The notes under the pieces are model-generated. The model was not told the DNA's origin and did no database searches. It was given only the letters and a program-made list of their open reading frames with translations. Shown piece by piece: positions 42,599 to 52,429 of a stretch of DNA of 64,000 nt. The stretch covers positions 1,727,501 through 1,791,500 of the forward strand of contig NZ_CP160680.1 of the NCBI RefSeq assembly GCF_040784935.1. The letters are read 5' to 3'. Both the position numbers and the translations under genes were made by a program. The DNA comes from Lewinella sp. LCG006. GTDB taxonomy: Bacteria; Bacteroidota; Bacteroidia; Chitinophagales; Saprospiraceae. Within the stretch, counting starts at the first letter, position 1. Every line of letters starts with the position of its first letter.

Positions 42599-44197
42599 TT
42601 ACTCTTGGTAAGGTTCGTGCTTATCCAGCTGGTCTTCGTAGTCGTGATACGAGATAGCTAGCAGCCCTAAAAACGTTATAAAGCCATTAAGCGCAATAAT
42701 GAGGAATCCGAATTTAAACCCATAAAGTAAGTCCGCAGAGTAGCTGTCAATAAAAAAAGACAGACAAGGTGCGAGTAAACAAACCAGAATAACCAGGTTA
42801 ACTTTTCGTAGAAAAGGTGGGAGTTTTTCGCCCCATTTATAGGTACCAAGGTCAAGTACTTCCCGAATTTTAAGGTTGGTCGTCATGCCAAAGGTAAACA
42901 AGCCCAACAGCGGTCCATAAGTATAGCCGGCAGCTGTGAATAACTGCTTGATGACCGCATCGTTGTTCAAGGCATTGAAAATAAGAATTACAATAAGCAA
43001 TACCCCGGAAAAAGCAATGTGCACCAAAAAGCGTGTCCGCTTTTGCGCAGCCTGCACTTCTTCGTTCTCTTCTTGTTTGCCAAACCCAAGAAAATCTACA
43101 CAAAAAGAAGTCGTCAATGCCGTCAGTGCAGAATCAGCACTAGAATAAGCAGCAGCAATCAGGCCAATAATAAACAGGATACCAATATATGGAGACAGAT
43201 TCTGAAGTGCGATCAAAGGATATAACTTATCCGTGCTGGCTGGAATATCAATGCCTACCTGGACGGCGTAGATGTAAAGCAAAGCGCCCAAAGAAAGGAA
43301 AAGAATGTTGGCAAAGAACAGCACTATACTGAAGGTAAACATGTTCTTTTGAGCATCGCCAATACTTTTACAACTGAGGTTCTTTTGCATCATATCCTGA
43401 TCAAGACCAGTCATCACGATGGTAATCAAAGCACCAGCTAAAAATTGTTTCCAAAAATTATATGGATCACTCCAGCCTCCTTCAAAGAAAAATACTTGAC
43501 TGTAATTGCTATTAGACACCATTTCCACCAAACCAGAAACATCGGTTTCCAGCGCCTGCCCAATACCCAATATTGTTAAAATTACAGCAAGGAGCATAGA
43601 AAAGGTCTGCAAGGTATCCGTGTAAACAATGGTTTTGATACCTCCCCGAAAAGTGTAGATCCAAATCAACAGAATGGTCGCAAGTACGGTCACCGGAAAA
43701 GGAATACCAAAAGGGTTCATGACAAACTCCTGTAAAACAATCGCTACGAGATAAAGTCGGAAAGATGCACCAATGATCCGCGACACCAAGAAGTAGAAAG
43801 CACCAATTTTATAGGAATAACGCCCAAAACGTTGTTCCAGAAATTCATAAATTGAAGTAAGTCCTAAGCGGTAATACAAGGGAAGTAAAACGGTAGCAAT
43901 AACCGCATACCCCAACAAATACCCCAGCACCATTTGTAGGTAGGCAAAACCCTGTGTTTTTCCCGTATGGGCATCTACTTCCCCTACCCACCCAGGAACA
44001 GATATAAAGGTAACTCCAGACAGGCTTGCACCAATCATTCCAAAAGCCACTAAGAACCAAGGGGATTTACGGCCCGCCAAGAAAAATGTCTCATTGCTAT
44101 TTTCCCCCTTACTGGTAAAATAGGAAATAAGAATTAGCACCAGGAAATAGCCGGTGATAATGCTAATGATAACGGTTGGTGTCAAAGTTTGTACCAT
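42599..44197 (-). CDS. Sodium:solute symporter family protein
   Basis: Inner-membrane Na+-coupled transporter (SSS family) of 532 residues, started at the ATG at 44197 (MVQTLTPTVIISIITGYFLV); a longer in-frame start would place a non-membrane leader before helix 1. About 13 transmembrane helices. Family features include ETFFLAGRKSPWFLVAFGMIGASLSGVTF near the N-terminus, and GAFYFLVSRIIGASFRLYLVAIVLQ and YSSADSALTALTTSF in the middle, the latter with the Na+-site serine/threonines. The substrate is not predictable. It is followed at once by palindromic element copy 2. Confidence 0.9.
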   Translation of the reverse strand: MVQTLTPTVIISIITGYFLVLILISYFTSKGENSNETFFLAGRKSPWFLVAFGMIGASLSGVTFISVPGWVGEVDAHTGKTQGFAYLQMVLGYLLGYAVIATVLLPLYYRLGLTSIYEFLEQRFGRYSYKIGAFYFLVSRIIGASFRLYLVAIVLQEFVMNPFGIPFPVTVLATILLIWIYTFRGGIKTIVYTDTLQTFSMLLAVILTILGIGQALETDVSGLVEMVSNSNYSQVFFFEGGWSDPYNFWKQFLAGALITIVMTGLDQDMMQKNLSCKSIGDAQKNMFTFSIVLFFANILFLSLGALLYIYAVQVGIDIPASTDKLYPLIALQNLSPYIGILFIIGLIAAAYSSADSALTALTTSFCVDFLGFGKQEENEEVQAAQKRTRFLVHIAFSGVLLIVILIFNALNNDAVIKQLFTAAGYTYGPLLGLFTFGMTTNLKIREVLDLGTYKWGEKLPPFLRKVNLVILVCLLAPCLSFFIDSYSADLLYGFKFGFLIIALNGFITFLGLLAISYHDYEDQLDKHEPYQE

Positions 44198-44267
44198 AGT
44201 ATGAAAGCTGGATGCAGGTAAACTGCACAGGCAAAGATATAAAAATCCGGTAGCCGATGAGTATTCA

Positions 44268-44308
44268 CCAAAAAAAACCGGCACGACGCTCAGTGAGGTC
44301 ATGCCGGT
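44268..44308 (-). terminator. Terminator of the 191-residue outer-membrane protein gene
   Basis: Stem ACCGGCACGAC (44277-44287) / GTCATGCCGGT (44298-44308) with one mismatch. On the minus strand it is followed by eight T. Confidence 0.8.
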
Positions 44309-44422
44309 ATACGATTGGGTTGTGGTGCAAAAGGAAAAGTGTAATGGATCTCGGTGTTTAAGACAAAATTGGTTTTGTGGGGGTGTTATACAGGGTGTTG
44401 GGTTATAATGGGATCTCTTGGA

Positions 44423-44452
44423 GACGGAGAAAAAATAGTTTTATTTCCGTCA
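44423..44452. repeat. Short relative of the TGACGGAA palindromic element
   Basis: GACGGA (44423-44428) and TCCGTCA (44446-44452) flank an A/T-rich spacer. Read on the minus strand the outer sequence AAGTAGTTTGACGGAAATAA matches the left end of the full elements (AAGTAATTTGACGGAAATAA) with one difference. It lies about 48 bp behind an outer-membrane protein stop codon. Confidence 0.65.
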
Positions 44453-44499
44453 AACTACTTGTAGGTGTGGGTTAGAACAAAGGGTTCGTAATGCATTGG

Positions 44500-45075
44500 T
44501 TAATCGCCCCAGCTCAGGCCAAAACGCATTTCTACCTGGGCAAAAGGAGCCGACAAATCGCCACTGGTGAGGTCAAATTTATCGCTGCTACCCACAAAGC
44601 GGTAGCCTCCTTCAAAACCTAGACGAAACCATTGGAAGACATTGAATTCGAATCCAGCAGAGGGCTGAAAAACAAACATTCTATCGTTCTGGTTATTTTC
44701 GGTGTTGGTGACTTTACCCGTACCGGTAATAAAGGTAAAGCGGGGGTGGATCATTTTTATTGAATTAGGCGCAATTCCGACGACTGGGCCGTGGTACCTG
44801 AAGTTGTAATTGGGATCGCTATCATTGACTGCAAATTTGTCGCGGGTCTCGTAGCCGCCCCAACCAATAAAAAGGTCACGGCCAAATTCAACACCGCCGT
44901 AACCTCCTCGGATCAGCGTCCAGTCGTCTCCATTAAAGCTGGCGAAGTTATACGCTGCAGAGCCCCAGGCTCCAGATAAGCTGAGATTGGTTTTGTTGAA
45001 AAGGGTTTCTTCAGACTGGGCAGTCAAACCAGTAAAGGCCAAAAGGCAAATGACTACAATTTGCAAGGATTTCAT
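44500..45075 (-). CDS. Outer-membrane beta-barrel protein, unknown
   Basis: Protein of 191 residues starting at the ATG at 45075, with signal peptide MKSLQIVVICLLAFTGLTAQ. The mature part is rich in Gly and aromatic residues in alternating strands (LSLSGAWGSAAYNFASF, GGYGGVEFGRDLFIGWGGYE, FRLGFEGGYRFVGSSDKF) and ends with the barrel-type strand PFAQVEMRFGLSWGD. No specific family is recognised. Monocistronic with its own terminator. Confidence 0.75.
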   Translation of the reverse strand: MKSLQIVVICLLAFTGLTAQSEETLFNKTNLSLSGAWGSAAYNFASFNGDDWTLIRGGYGGVEFGRDLFIGWGGYETRDKFAVNDSDPNYNFRYHGPVVGIAPNSIKMIHPRFTFITGTGKVTNTENNQNDRMFVFQPSAGFEFNVFQWFRLGFEGGYRFVGSSDKFDLTSGDLSAPFAQVEMRFGLSWGD

Positions 45076-45261
45076 GTCGGGCTGTTTTTGTGGGTGATAA
45101 AGATTTTTCGTTTCAATACCACGAATATACGCGGAGGTCACACACCGCGCCAGCCCTTTAACCCTGTTTAACGAGCCTTAACAGCTTACTAACACTTTAA
45201 CCCAAAATTGCCATCCTTGGTTATTAACAAATTTAACAATCACACCCCTTTTCGCCCTTCT

Positions 45262-48090
45262 TTAGTCGATGACGATCCGCTGTAAAGTGCTATTGTTCTC
45301 TGTTTCTATCCTGATCAAATAGACGCCAGAAGGGATGTTTTTCAGATCAATCAGGAGGTCTGTTTCTGGTCGCCAATCCGTGTACTTCAAAAGTTCGCGG
45401 CCCTTGAGATCACGTAAACTCACTGTTGCCGTCAAGAAGGTCGCGGAAGGAAAGCTAAGGGTACATGAGTTATGTGCCGGATTTGGATAAATGCTCCATT
45501 CTCCCGACGATTCGAGTTTCACCTCTCGGATAAGGGAGTAGGAGGTACGCCCATCGAGGTCTTCTTGTCTTAAGCGGTAGTAAAGGTAGTTAGCGGTAGT
45601 CGGCAGTTTCTTGTCCAGATAATCATATTCACTTCCTGTCGTTCCTGCAGATGGTATAAACCCTAAATCAACAAAAGACTGGCCATCCATACTTCGTTCA
45701 ATGAAAAAGCCAGCATTGTTCTCCTCTTCTGCGGTTGACCAGTTCAGCCGTACTTCTTTTTGCTGAAGTACTGCTTTAAAATCTATCCATTCTACCGGTA
45801 GTATCCTGGCGGCACAAGTACCTATGTTAATATCATCCAAATACCATCCGTCCCAACCAGTACAGCCGTCGGTACCCAACTCCCAGCGCAGCCTGATTGT
45901 CTCTCCTGGTTGTACGCCAATAACGGTCAGATCAACTTGTGAGGTTCCCCAGCTTCCCGTTACGGCTCCTTCATCAGCTCCCGAAAAAACCCTTTGTCCG
46001 GCCAGCGGATTGTTTGTTTCTATTTGTTGGGGCAAAAGATCCGAGTAGGTATTATACAAGAAAGCTGCGGTCGGGATTGTCATCCAATTTCCTCCGTTCT
46101 GTTGAATTTTCACATTGCCACCATCGGCACCTTCCTCCAACGAAAAGTAGTGATCAAAAGTAAGGTAGACTCGCCCTTCCAGTTCACTGGAAATCTCAAT
46201 AATCGGGCTTTGCAAACGAAGTATCCCGTTATTGAGAAGGGTATCACAATGCCCTACGTTAGGGCTGGCAGCATACATACCCTGGCCGGGCCGTCCTTTA
46301 GGCATGGCGGTGGACAGTGTCCATTGCCGAGAGGTCCAACTTCCAGGATGAACAGGGTGAGCACTTAGCAACCAGTCGTAGGCGCCATCTTCCCAATCTT
46401 CCGTAAAGAATGGAACAAATTCATTTCCATTAACGAGACAAAACGAAGGAGGGTCTGCTTTTAAGACAGCACTAAAATCAGGGCAGTTCGGCGTCAACTT
46501 CAATTCCGTAGCCTTGATGACGTTTTGTATGGCCAGGCTATCGACACTATTTAAAAACACGCCAGGCTGAGGGTCACCTTCTTCGGAAATACTCAACAGC
46601 GGCAACTCCGCTTCCCTCAAATCGAGGTAAGCCGCCATCAGCGCATTGGCTAAAACCGCAAAATCCGAGGTACGGCCGAGATAGTAATTTTGAGCATGCC
46701 AGAAGAGGTGGGCTGCTTTATCTAAACCAATACCCGTTATTTCGTAATCATTGTAAAAGCCGCCGTCTACCAGCAAGGCATAAGCATGAGCTACGACCCC
46801 AGAATTGGAATGGACTCCACCAAAGTCGGCTGTTGAGCAGCGGTATTCCTCGTCGCTTACTTTCCCTGGCTTCCCGTAACAGGTAGGCTGCCAAAGATCC
46901 CGGATGGCTCCGTTTAAAGCAGCCGCTTCTTCTCCAATTAACCAACGCTCACCATTATCGCAGGCTGCGGTACGTGGCAAATTTTCTTCGGCAGGACTAT
47001 TAAGAATATCCAGCGTTTCTCCCCAGATATCCGAATAAGCTTCGTTGATTGCTCCTGCTTGCCAGGCGTACAGCAAATTGCTGGTGTACTCTGTGTAAGC
47101 ATGGGCCCACTCGTGGCCAATCACGTCGTCACTACTTGTAGCGTTACAAAAATTAGCAGAATAACCATTCCAACTGGCATTGGGACAATCTAGAAAGCTA
47201 GCCTCATCAACGACCAGGAGATCTCCATCGAGGTTATCGTAGGACATCCGGCCAAAGGTGTTTTTAAATAGACCATAAATCTCTTCGCTAGTATGCACTT
47301 GCTTTTGCTGCCAAAAAGAGAGATTCGCTGGAAAAACATCACCATCCTGCCAGATGGGATTATTCGTAGTACCAAAAAAAAGTCGCCTTTCAGCAAGGTC
47401 GCAAATCCCCGCAAAATGTTCAATAACAATCCCCTCGCGAGCATCTATCAATAGGTAGTCACGTAGGTGCTGACGATCGCTTATTTCTAGATAGTAGGTG
47501 AGTTTCACCCTTCCATCCAAGCCCTGAACCAAGCCTTCTTTGAACCATTCTAGGGTAGGGATGCTCAGTAACAAGGCACTCTCATCAAAATTGGCATGGT
47601 GTTTATTCAACCATTGTAATCCAATCTGCCTGGCTTGATCTGGCGTAACGGTTACTTGAGCGTTCTGATTGATATTAGGCAACACTACCCCATCCATTCC
47701 AATCAACTCATTACTGGTATTAAAATGAAAATTAAGCGTTCCTCCGAAAACGGGAATACCTTCATGGAAGTGCTGCAATCTTAGATGATAATTACCCACA
47801 ACATCGCGCTCCTCCTTCAAGCGGGTGAAAGAACTTGAGCTTGACTTGAGACCAAAAGCCGGGCCATAAATGGATAAAAAATATTGTGCTTTTGCAAAAC
47901 GATTGGAAGAAGGGAGAGACAGCGGATTTTGCCAACGCAATAAAGAAATATTGCTCGTAACATCGTCGGTATCGAATACACTAGGTTCGGTAGCATACAA
48001 TAACTGTAGTGCCTGGTCTGCTTCTGTTTGCGACCACGCACTAACCGTACACATTGCTGCGACAGCAAATATCCATACCAACCTTTTCAT
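45262..48090 (-). CDS. Secreted thermolysin-like M4 metalloprotease with T9SS sorting domain
   Basis: Extracellular zinc protease of 942 residues. Signal peptide MKRLVWIFAVAAMCTVSAWSQ. An FTP/PepSY-type propeptide covers about 40-225. The catalytic domain has HEWAH at 326-330, the third zinc ligand Glu350 in NEAYSDIWG, and the thermolysin catalytic-histidine motif GGVHSNSGV (424-432). A beta-sandwich domain (about 555-770, WEDGAYDW... to WDGWYLDDINIG) and a fibronectin-III-like segment (about 775-860) precede the type A T9SS sorting domain (about 868-942: IYPNPAHNSCTLSF...GVYLIRIET). It probably degrades external proteins for nutrition. Confidence 0.92.
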   Translation of the reverse strand: MKRLVWIFAVAAMCTVSAWSQTEADQALQLLYATEPSVFDTDDVTSNISLLRWQNPLSLPSSNRFAKAQYFLSIYGPAFGLKSSSSSFTRLKEERDVVGNYHLRLQHFHEGIPVFGGTLNFHFNTSNELIGMDGVVLPNINQNAQVTVTPDQARQIGLQWLNKHHANFDESALLLSIPTLEWFKEGLVQGLDGRVKLTYYLEISDRQHLRDYLLIDAREGIVIEHFAGICDLAERRLFFGTTNNPIWQDGDVFPANLSFWQQKQVHTSEEIYGLFKNTFGRMSYDNLDGDLLVVDEASFLDCPNASWNGYSANFCNATSSDDVIGHEWAHAYTEYTSNLLYAWQAGAINEAYSDIWGETLDILNSPAEENLPRTAACDNGERWLIGEEAAALNGAIRDLWQPTCYGKPGKVSDEEYRCSTADFGGVHSNSGVVAHAYALLVDGGFYNDYEITGIGLDKAAHLFWHAQNYYLGRTSDFAVLANALMAAYLDLREAELPLLSISEEGDPQPGVFLNSVDSLAIQNVIKATELKLTPNCPDFSAVLKADPPSFCLVNGNEFVPFFTEDWEDGAYDWLLSAHPVHPGSWTSRQWTLSTAMPKGRPGQGMYAASPNVGHCDTLLNNGILRLQSPIIEISSELEGRVYLTFDHYFSLEEGADGGNVKIQQNGGNWMTIPTAAFLYNTYSDLLPQQIETNNPLAGQRVFSGADEGAVTGSWGTSQVDLTVIGVQPGETIRLRWELGTDGCTGWDGWYLDDINIGTCAARILPVEWIDFKAVLQQKEVRLNWSTAEEENNAGFFIERSMDGQSFVDLGFIPSAGTTGSEYDYLDKKLPTTANYLYYRLRQEDLDGRTSYSLIREVKLESSGEWSIYPNPAHNSCTLSFPSATFLTATVSLRDLKGRELLKYTDWRPETDLLIDLKNIPSGVYLIRIETENNSTLQRIVID

Positions 48091-48229
48091 TATCTGTCCC
48101 GTTTGCTGGCCTAGTAATTTTCATCCCGTCATTTATACGAAACAGTGTAGTTTAGGTTACATGACTGCACTTAAAATTTACACAAATAAATATATGTTCA
48201 TAAATCAGCCTTGGTCCTAAATACAAAAT

Positions 48230-48266
48230 AAAAATGTGTGCCTCCCTGCCGGAAACACACATTTTT
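48230..48266. terminator. Terminator behind the 381-residue T9SS protein gene
   Basis: Stem AAAAATGTGTG (48230-48240) / CACACATTTTT (48256-48266), 15-base loop. The minus-strand gene ends 31 bp away. The stem is weak in GC but flanked by A/T runs in both directions. Confidence 0.65.
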
Positions 48267-48297
48267 AAAAATCCTCAAATGCGGATGCTTAAAGGGT

Positions 48298-49443
48298 TTA
48301 TGGTGTAGACACCAATAATCGCTTGACCCCAATTCTTTCTCCGGTGCTATTACTTAATACACACAGATACATCCCTTTTCTCAAACGGGTAACGTTGAAG
48401 TTCTCAATTTGGTGACCATTCATTTGGTAGCTTTCTCGCCAAACAGAACGGCCGGCCAAGTTGTAAACATCCATGGTATATTTGCCGGCAGGCATGTTCT
48501 TGAACTCAAAGTTGGTATGAACAATAGCAGGATTAGGGTAAATAGAGAACGAAGGCTGCGCTGCAACGATCGTAGCAGTATTGCTGACAACACCATTGTC
48601 TTTAAAAGTAACACTTTCTACTTGTGTTCCACCAGGATCGGCCCTAATGACGGCGATTGCTTCTTTTGCATCTCCGCTCCAGAAACTGTAGGTAACGATA
48701 GTATCCGTTCCTAAGGCGTCAATTGGCAGCGCATCCAAAGCAAGATCAGTGATATCCGCCCATGGAAACGGGCCAATTTTAGCATCCAATCGTACATCCC
48801 GATATTCCGTACGTTTTTCCCGCAGTACATCATAATCACCGCCGGGAATACTGAGGGTACCCCAGGCATCTACCAAATCCGTGCGCGTAGTTGCTACTCT
48901 TACCCTGATCGAATCAGGAGTGATTGGAAGTCCGTCAAAAATATTTCCGGGAATATCATCAGCTGCGATAGCAACCGTAAGGGCGGATTGGTGGTTCCAC
49001 AGATCAAAAAAAGCAAGCGGAGCCCAGCGTTCCACATATTCAGGAATGAAAGGTGCATTCACTTGAAAACCCTGCCCCAATGGGTCTGTACCAGCATAAC
49101 CAAGGATCGCAAATTGGGTACTATTTGAAATATAGTAACCTTCGCCACCAGCAGCTTGGTCCAGTAAAATATTAGCAGAAGGATAGCTCCCCGCAGAGGT
49201 TCCTCCGGCCGGATCACTCACCACCAATTCCTGGGAAAAACTATTTTGCAAACTGGTAAAATTCCAGCTTTGATCGCCACCAGAAGCAGTAATAGCAATA
49301 CCGCTAGGAGCATTATCCACCACCGTACGTAGGGTGTCCCCTATGGCGGGAAAATAATCGCTGCTCTGGAGCGTAATCTGCCCGTTGAGGAACATAGGCA
49401 TGCTCAGCAGTAGGCAAATAGAAAGGTGTAAAAATTGCTTCAT
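48298..49443 (-). CDS. Secreted T9SS-sorted protein, unknown
   Basis: Protein of 381 residues with signal peptide MKQFLHLSICLLLSMPMFLNGQ and a type A T9SS sorting domain at about 303-381 (FSIYPNPAIVHTNFEFKNMPAGKYTMDVYNLAGRSV, in parts, ending KRLLV). The 280-residue middle is beta-rich and begins LQSSDYFPAIGDTLRTVVDNAP, a start seen in several Bacteroidota secreted proteins of unknown role. No catalytic motif is visible. It lies next to the M4 protease on the same strand but has its own terminator. Confidence 0.85.
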   Translation of the reverse strand: MKQFLHLSICLLLSMPMFLNGQITLQSSDYFPAIGDTLRTVVDNAPSGIAITASGGDQSWNFTSLQNSFSQELVVSDPAGGTSAGSYPSANILLDQAAGGEGYYISNSTQFAILGYAGTDPLGQGFQVNAPFIPEYVERWAPLAFFDLWNHQSALTVAIAADDIPGNIFDGLPITPDSIRVRVATTRTDLVDAWGTLSIPGGDYDVLREKRTEYRDVRLDAKIGPFPWADITDLALDALPIDALGTDTIVTYSFWSGDAKEAIAVIRADPGGTQVESVTFKDNGVVSNTATIVAAQPSFSIYPNPAIVHTNFEFKNMPAGKYTMDVYNLAGRSVWRESYQMNGHQIENFNVTRLRKGMYLCVLSNSTGERIGVKRLLVSTP

Positions 49444-49613
49444 CTTGTGTTGGTTCTAAGGGAATTATGCTTATTTCAAAGTCAAAGATAAGGCTTTTAT
49501 GTATGCTATACTGTTAAGAGAATTGTAATGGAACTTTCCAAGGGTAATTTATGCTATTATGACATATCAGAACCTTGGTAAGAGTCATCCCCGAAATGGA
49601 GGTGGCTCTCTTT

Positions 49614-51311
49614 TTACAATACATTTTCCTCCAACCAAGCCCCTACAGGTGCTGCCAATTGTGCTACACAATCCGGGGCGAAGGGGGAATTTAATCCCGC
49701 TAGCGCCACCAAATCCAAAAAAGAAGCACTACCTCCAGCCTTGCACAATCGTACATAACTTTCCCATGCACTAGCGTGGTCTTCTCTGTCCTTCACCCAA
49801 AACTGGAAAGCACAAATCTGGGCCAGCGTATAGTCAATGTAGTAAAAAGGCATTCCGAAAATATGGGTTTGCTTTTGCCAAAAGCCACCTGCTTCCAAAA
49901 AAGGATGCCCATTGTAATTGCGTTGGGGCAAGTATTTCTTTTCAATTTCCCGCCAAGCCTGGTTGCGTTCAGCGGGACTTGCTTCGGGATGCGCATAAAC
50001 AAAGTGCTGAAACTCATCTACCGCTACACCGTAAGGGAGAAAATAGACAGCACCACTCAGGTGACCAAAACGGTATTTATCGACATCTTCTTTAAAGAAG
50101 CGCTCCATCCAGGGCCAGGTAAAAAACTCCATGCTCATGGAATGAATTTCACAAGCTTCATAAGTTGGCCAATTGTATTCACTAATTGCTAAATCACGGC
50201 TGGAATAGACCTGAAAAGCGTGCCCTGCTTCGTGGGTCAGAACATCAATATCTCCACTGGTACCGTTGAAATTCGAGAAAATAAAGGGTGCTTTATGATC
50301 AGGAATAAACGTGCAATAACCTCCTGTAGCCTTGCCATCTCTACTCACGAGATCCATCAATTTACGTTCTTGCATAAAATCGAAGAAGACCTTTGTTTCT
50401 GGTGACAACTCCGCGTACATATCCGCTGCTTGTGCTACAATCCATTCTGGCTGTCCTTTGGGTAAAGGGTTGCCATCAGCAAAAAGCATTGGCTCATCGT
50501 AATAATGGAGCTCCTTGATACCAAGTCGGTTGGCCTGCTGCTCATAGAGTTTATGCGCCAAAGGGACAATATGCTGTCGAACTTGCTCCCGATAATTGGC
50601 TACATCAGCGGCACTATAATCTGTCCGCAGCATCCGGGCATAACCCAATTCAATGAAATTCTCAAACCCCAACTCCAAGGCGATCTGGTGCCTGACTTTC
50701 ACCAGCTCATCGAAAATGCGCTCCATTTCAGTCTGCTGGCTGGCCATCCAGTCCCACTTCGCTTTCGCGGCGGCGGCCCGTTTCGTTCGATCAGGGTCTT
50801 CTTCGCGGGGTTGAATAGAGGAAAGGTTATAGGTTTCCCCATCAAAATCAATCTGAGCCGTAGCCTTTAGCTTATTGTATGCGCTGGCCAGGCGGTTTTC
50901 TTCCTGAAGTTTTTCGATGATTTCCGAGCGAAAAGTGCGCAGACTCAGTTCAGCAATCGCAAAAAGCTGCTTACCATGTTCCTTTTCGAGTGCTGGCCTC
51001 CATGGGCTGGCTAGCAACTTGCGGTAAAAATTTGTTTTCAGCTCTTCAAAAACGGGTAGCTGCTCGTCGAAGAAATTGTTCTCCGCTTCGTAGAAAGCAT
51101 CTGTCGTATCACTGCTATGGCGGATATAGGCCAGGTTATACATCGTTTGAAAACCCGCCCGCAACTGGTAGATTTCTTTCAGTGCCGTACTCGCTAAATC
51201 GAGAGAAGAGGCTGAGGAGAAAGCGGCCAAAGCCTGTTCGAAAGCTGCCTTTAATCCATCCATCTCAGGACGCACATAAGGGTATTCCGTAAAAGTAACG
51301 GTCGTATTCAT
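49614..51311 (-). CDS. M3 family oligoendopeptidase (PepF-like)
   Basis: Cytosolic zinc oligopeptidase of 565 residues, started at the ATG at 51311 (adjacent ATG at 51314 is equivalent). The zinc motif HEAGH is at 360-364, followed by the M3 second-ligand helix NWPTYEACEIHSMSMEFF containing the Glu ligand. PFIFSNFNGTSGDIDVL precedes HExxH and YHS-type contacts (HPFLEAGGFWQKQTHIF, YYIDYTLAQICAF) follow. No signal peptide, so it acts on imported or internal peptides. It is the upstream-most gene of a minus-strand series and faces uppS divergently. Confidence 0.93.
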   Translation of the reverse strand: MNTTVTFTEYPYVRPEMDGLKAAFEQALAAFSSASSLDLASTALKEIYQLRAGFQTMYNLAYIRHSSDTTDAFYEAENNFFDEQLPVFEELKTNFYRKLLASPWRPALEKEHGKQLFAIAELSLRTFRSEIIEKLQEENRLASAYNKLKATAQIDFDGETYNLSSIQPREEDPDRTKRAAAAKAKWDWMASQQTEMERIFDELVKVRHQIALELGFENFIELGYARMLRTDYSAADVANYREQVRQHIVPLAHKLYEQQANRLGIKELHYYDEPMLFADGNPLPKGQPEWIVAQAADMYAELSPETKVFFDFMQERKLMDLVSRDGKATGGYCTFIPDHKAPFIFSNFNGTSGDIDVLTHEAGHAFQVYSSRDLAISEYNWPTYEACEIHSMSMEFFTWPWMERFFKEDVDKYRFGHLSGAVYFLPYGVAVDEFQHFVYAHPEASPAERNQAWREIEKKYLPQRNYNGHPFLEAGGFWQKQTHIFGMPFYYIDYTLAQICAFQFWVKDREDHASAWESYVRLCKAGGSASFLDLVALAGLNSPFAPDCVAQLAAPVGAWLEENVL

Positions 51312-51464
51312 CATATTGGGTCGCAATTAAGGATGCAAAGATAGTGATCTTCTCAAGAGTATCTCCACAACCAGGTGCTTCACATAAAAGCACAAAGCAC
51401 CTTAGGATCAGTAGTTATTATACGATTCCCTCTTGATAATAAAGGCTGATTACCAATATTTTCG

Positions 51465-51472
51465 TAATTTTG
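51465..51472 (+). promoter_or_regulatory. -7 box of the uppS promoter
   Basis: TAATTTTG matches TAnnTTTG exactly, about 80 bp before the uppS ATG. No clear TTTG is found at the usual distance upstream. Confidence 0.4.
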
Positions 51473-51552
51473 TGAGCTTTTTGGGATAGTAAGATCAGCC
51501 CTACATTTTGGTGTTGCCACTATCCCCCCTCTTTTATCGGGAAACAGATTTC

Positions 51553-52293
51553 ATGGAGTGGAAAAATAAGATTGATTTAGAGCGCTTGCCAAAGCATATT
51601 GCTGTCATCATGGATGGCAACGGCCGTTGGGCGAAAGAGCAGGGTAAACCTCGGGTCTTCGGGCACCGCAATGGCGTAAAAGCTGTCCGTGAAATCACGG
51701 AGGGTGCTGCTGAAATAGGGATAGAATACCTCACACTATACGCCTTTTCTACAGAGAACTGGAAACGCCCGAAGCTGGAAGTTTCCGCATTGATGCGCTT
51801 GTTGGTTGAAACTGTCTATCAGGAAACCAACACCTTGATGGAAAATAATATCCGACTGAAAGCTATTGGTGAAATCGACAAATTGCCCAAAGCCACTTAT
51901 AATGCACTGCTGGAAGGCATTGAGAACACCAAGAACAACACCAGGATGACCTTGGTGCTTGCACTCAATTACAGTGGTCGATGGGACATTACCCAAGCTA
52001 GCCAAAAACTAGCCTCCGCAGTTGCTAAAGGAGAGCTCCAAGCTTCTGATATTGATGCTGACCGAATTGCTGGTGCCCTTAGTACCCACGGCATGCCCGA
52101 CCCTGAGCTACTGATCAGAACGAGTGGAGAAAACCGGATCAGCAACTTCCTCCTGTGGGAGCTTGCCTATGCTGAGTTTTACTTCTCGCCGGTTTTTTGG
52201 CCTGATTTCCACAAGCCCAATTTCTACCAAGCCATTGTCGACTATCAGCAACGAGAAAGACGTTTTGGGAAGATCAGTGAACAAATTGCCTAA
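51553..52293 (+). CDS. uppS: Undecaprenyl diphosphate synthase UppS
   Basis: Cis-prenyltransferase (246 residues) making the C55 lipid carrier for peptidoglycan and surface polysaccharides. The ATG at 51553 gives MEWKNKIDLERLPKHIAVIMDGNGRWA. The catalytic Asp21 and the MDGNGRWA signature (20-27) are in place, His38 lies in GHRNG, and the C-terminal ELLIRTSGENRISNFLLWELAYAEFYF block is complete. uppS directly before bamA is a common Bacteroidota arrangement linking envelope functions. Confidence 0.96.
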   Translation: MEWKNKIDLERLPKHIAVIMDGNGRWAKEQGKPRVFGHRNGVKAVREITEGAAEIGIEYLTLYAFSTENWKRPKLEVSALMRLLVETVYQETNTLMENNIRLKAIGEIDKLPKATYNALLEGIENTKNNTRMTLVLALNYSGRWDITQASQKLASAVAKGELQASDIDADRIAGALSTHGMPDPELLIRTSGENRISNFLLWELAYAEFYFSPVFWPDFHKPNFYQAIVDYQQRERRFGKISEQIA

Positions 52294-52429
52294 ACATTCT
52301 ACGTACTATACAACCAGGACTTATCTTTGTCCGTCTTTCCCCAGAATTTAAGGAGGAAGAATAAATTTCACTTACCTAGTAAGCGCAAATTGCGTGGATT
52401 CAAGTAAGTACAAGCAGGTTTTGATTTTT

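Larger units (their letters stand above)
44198..44499. other. Intergenic region, terminator plus repeat fragment
   Basis: About 300 bp. It holds the symporter promoter, a terminator (44268-44308) and a short TGACGGAA-type dyad (44423-44452). I see no gene. Confidence 0.6.
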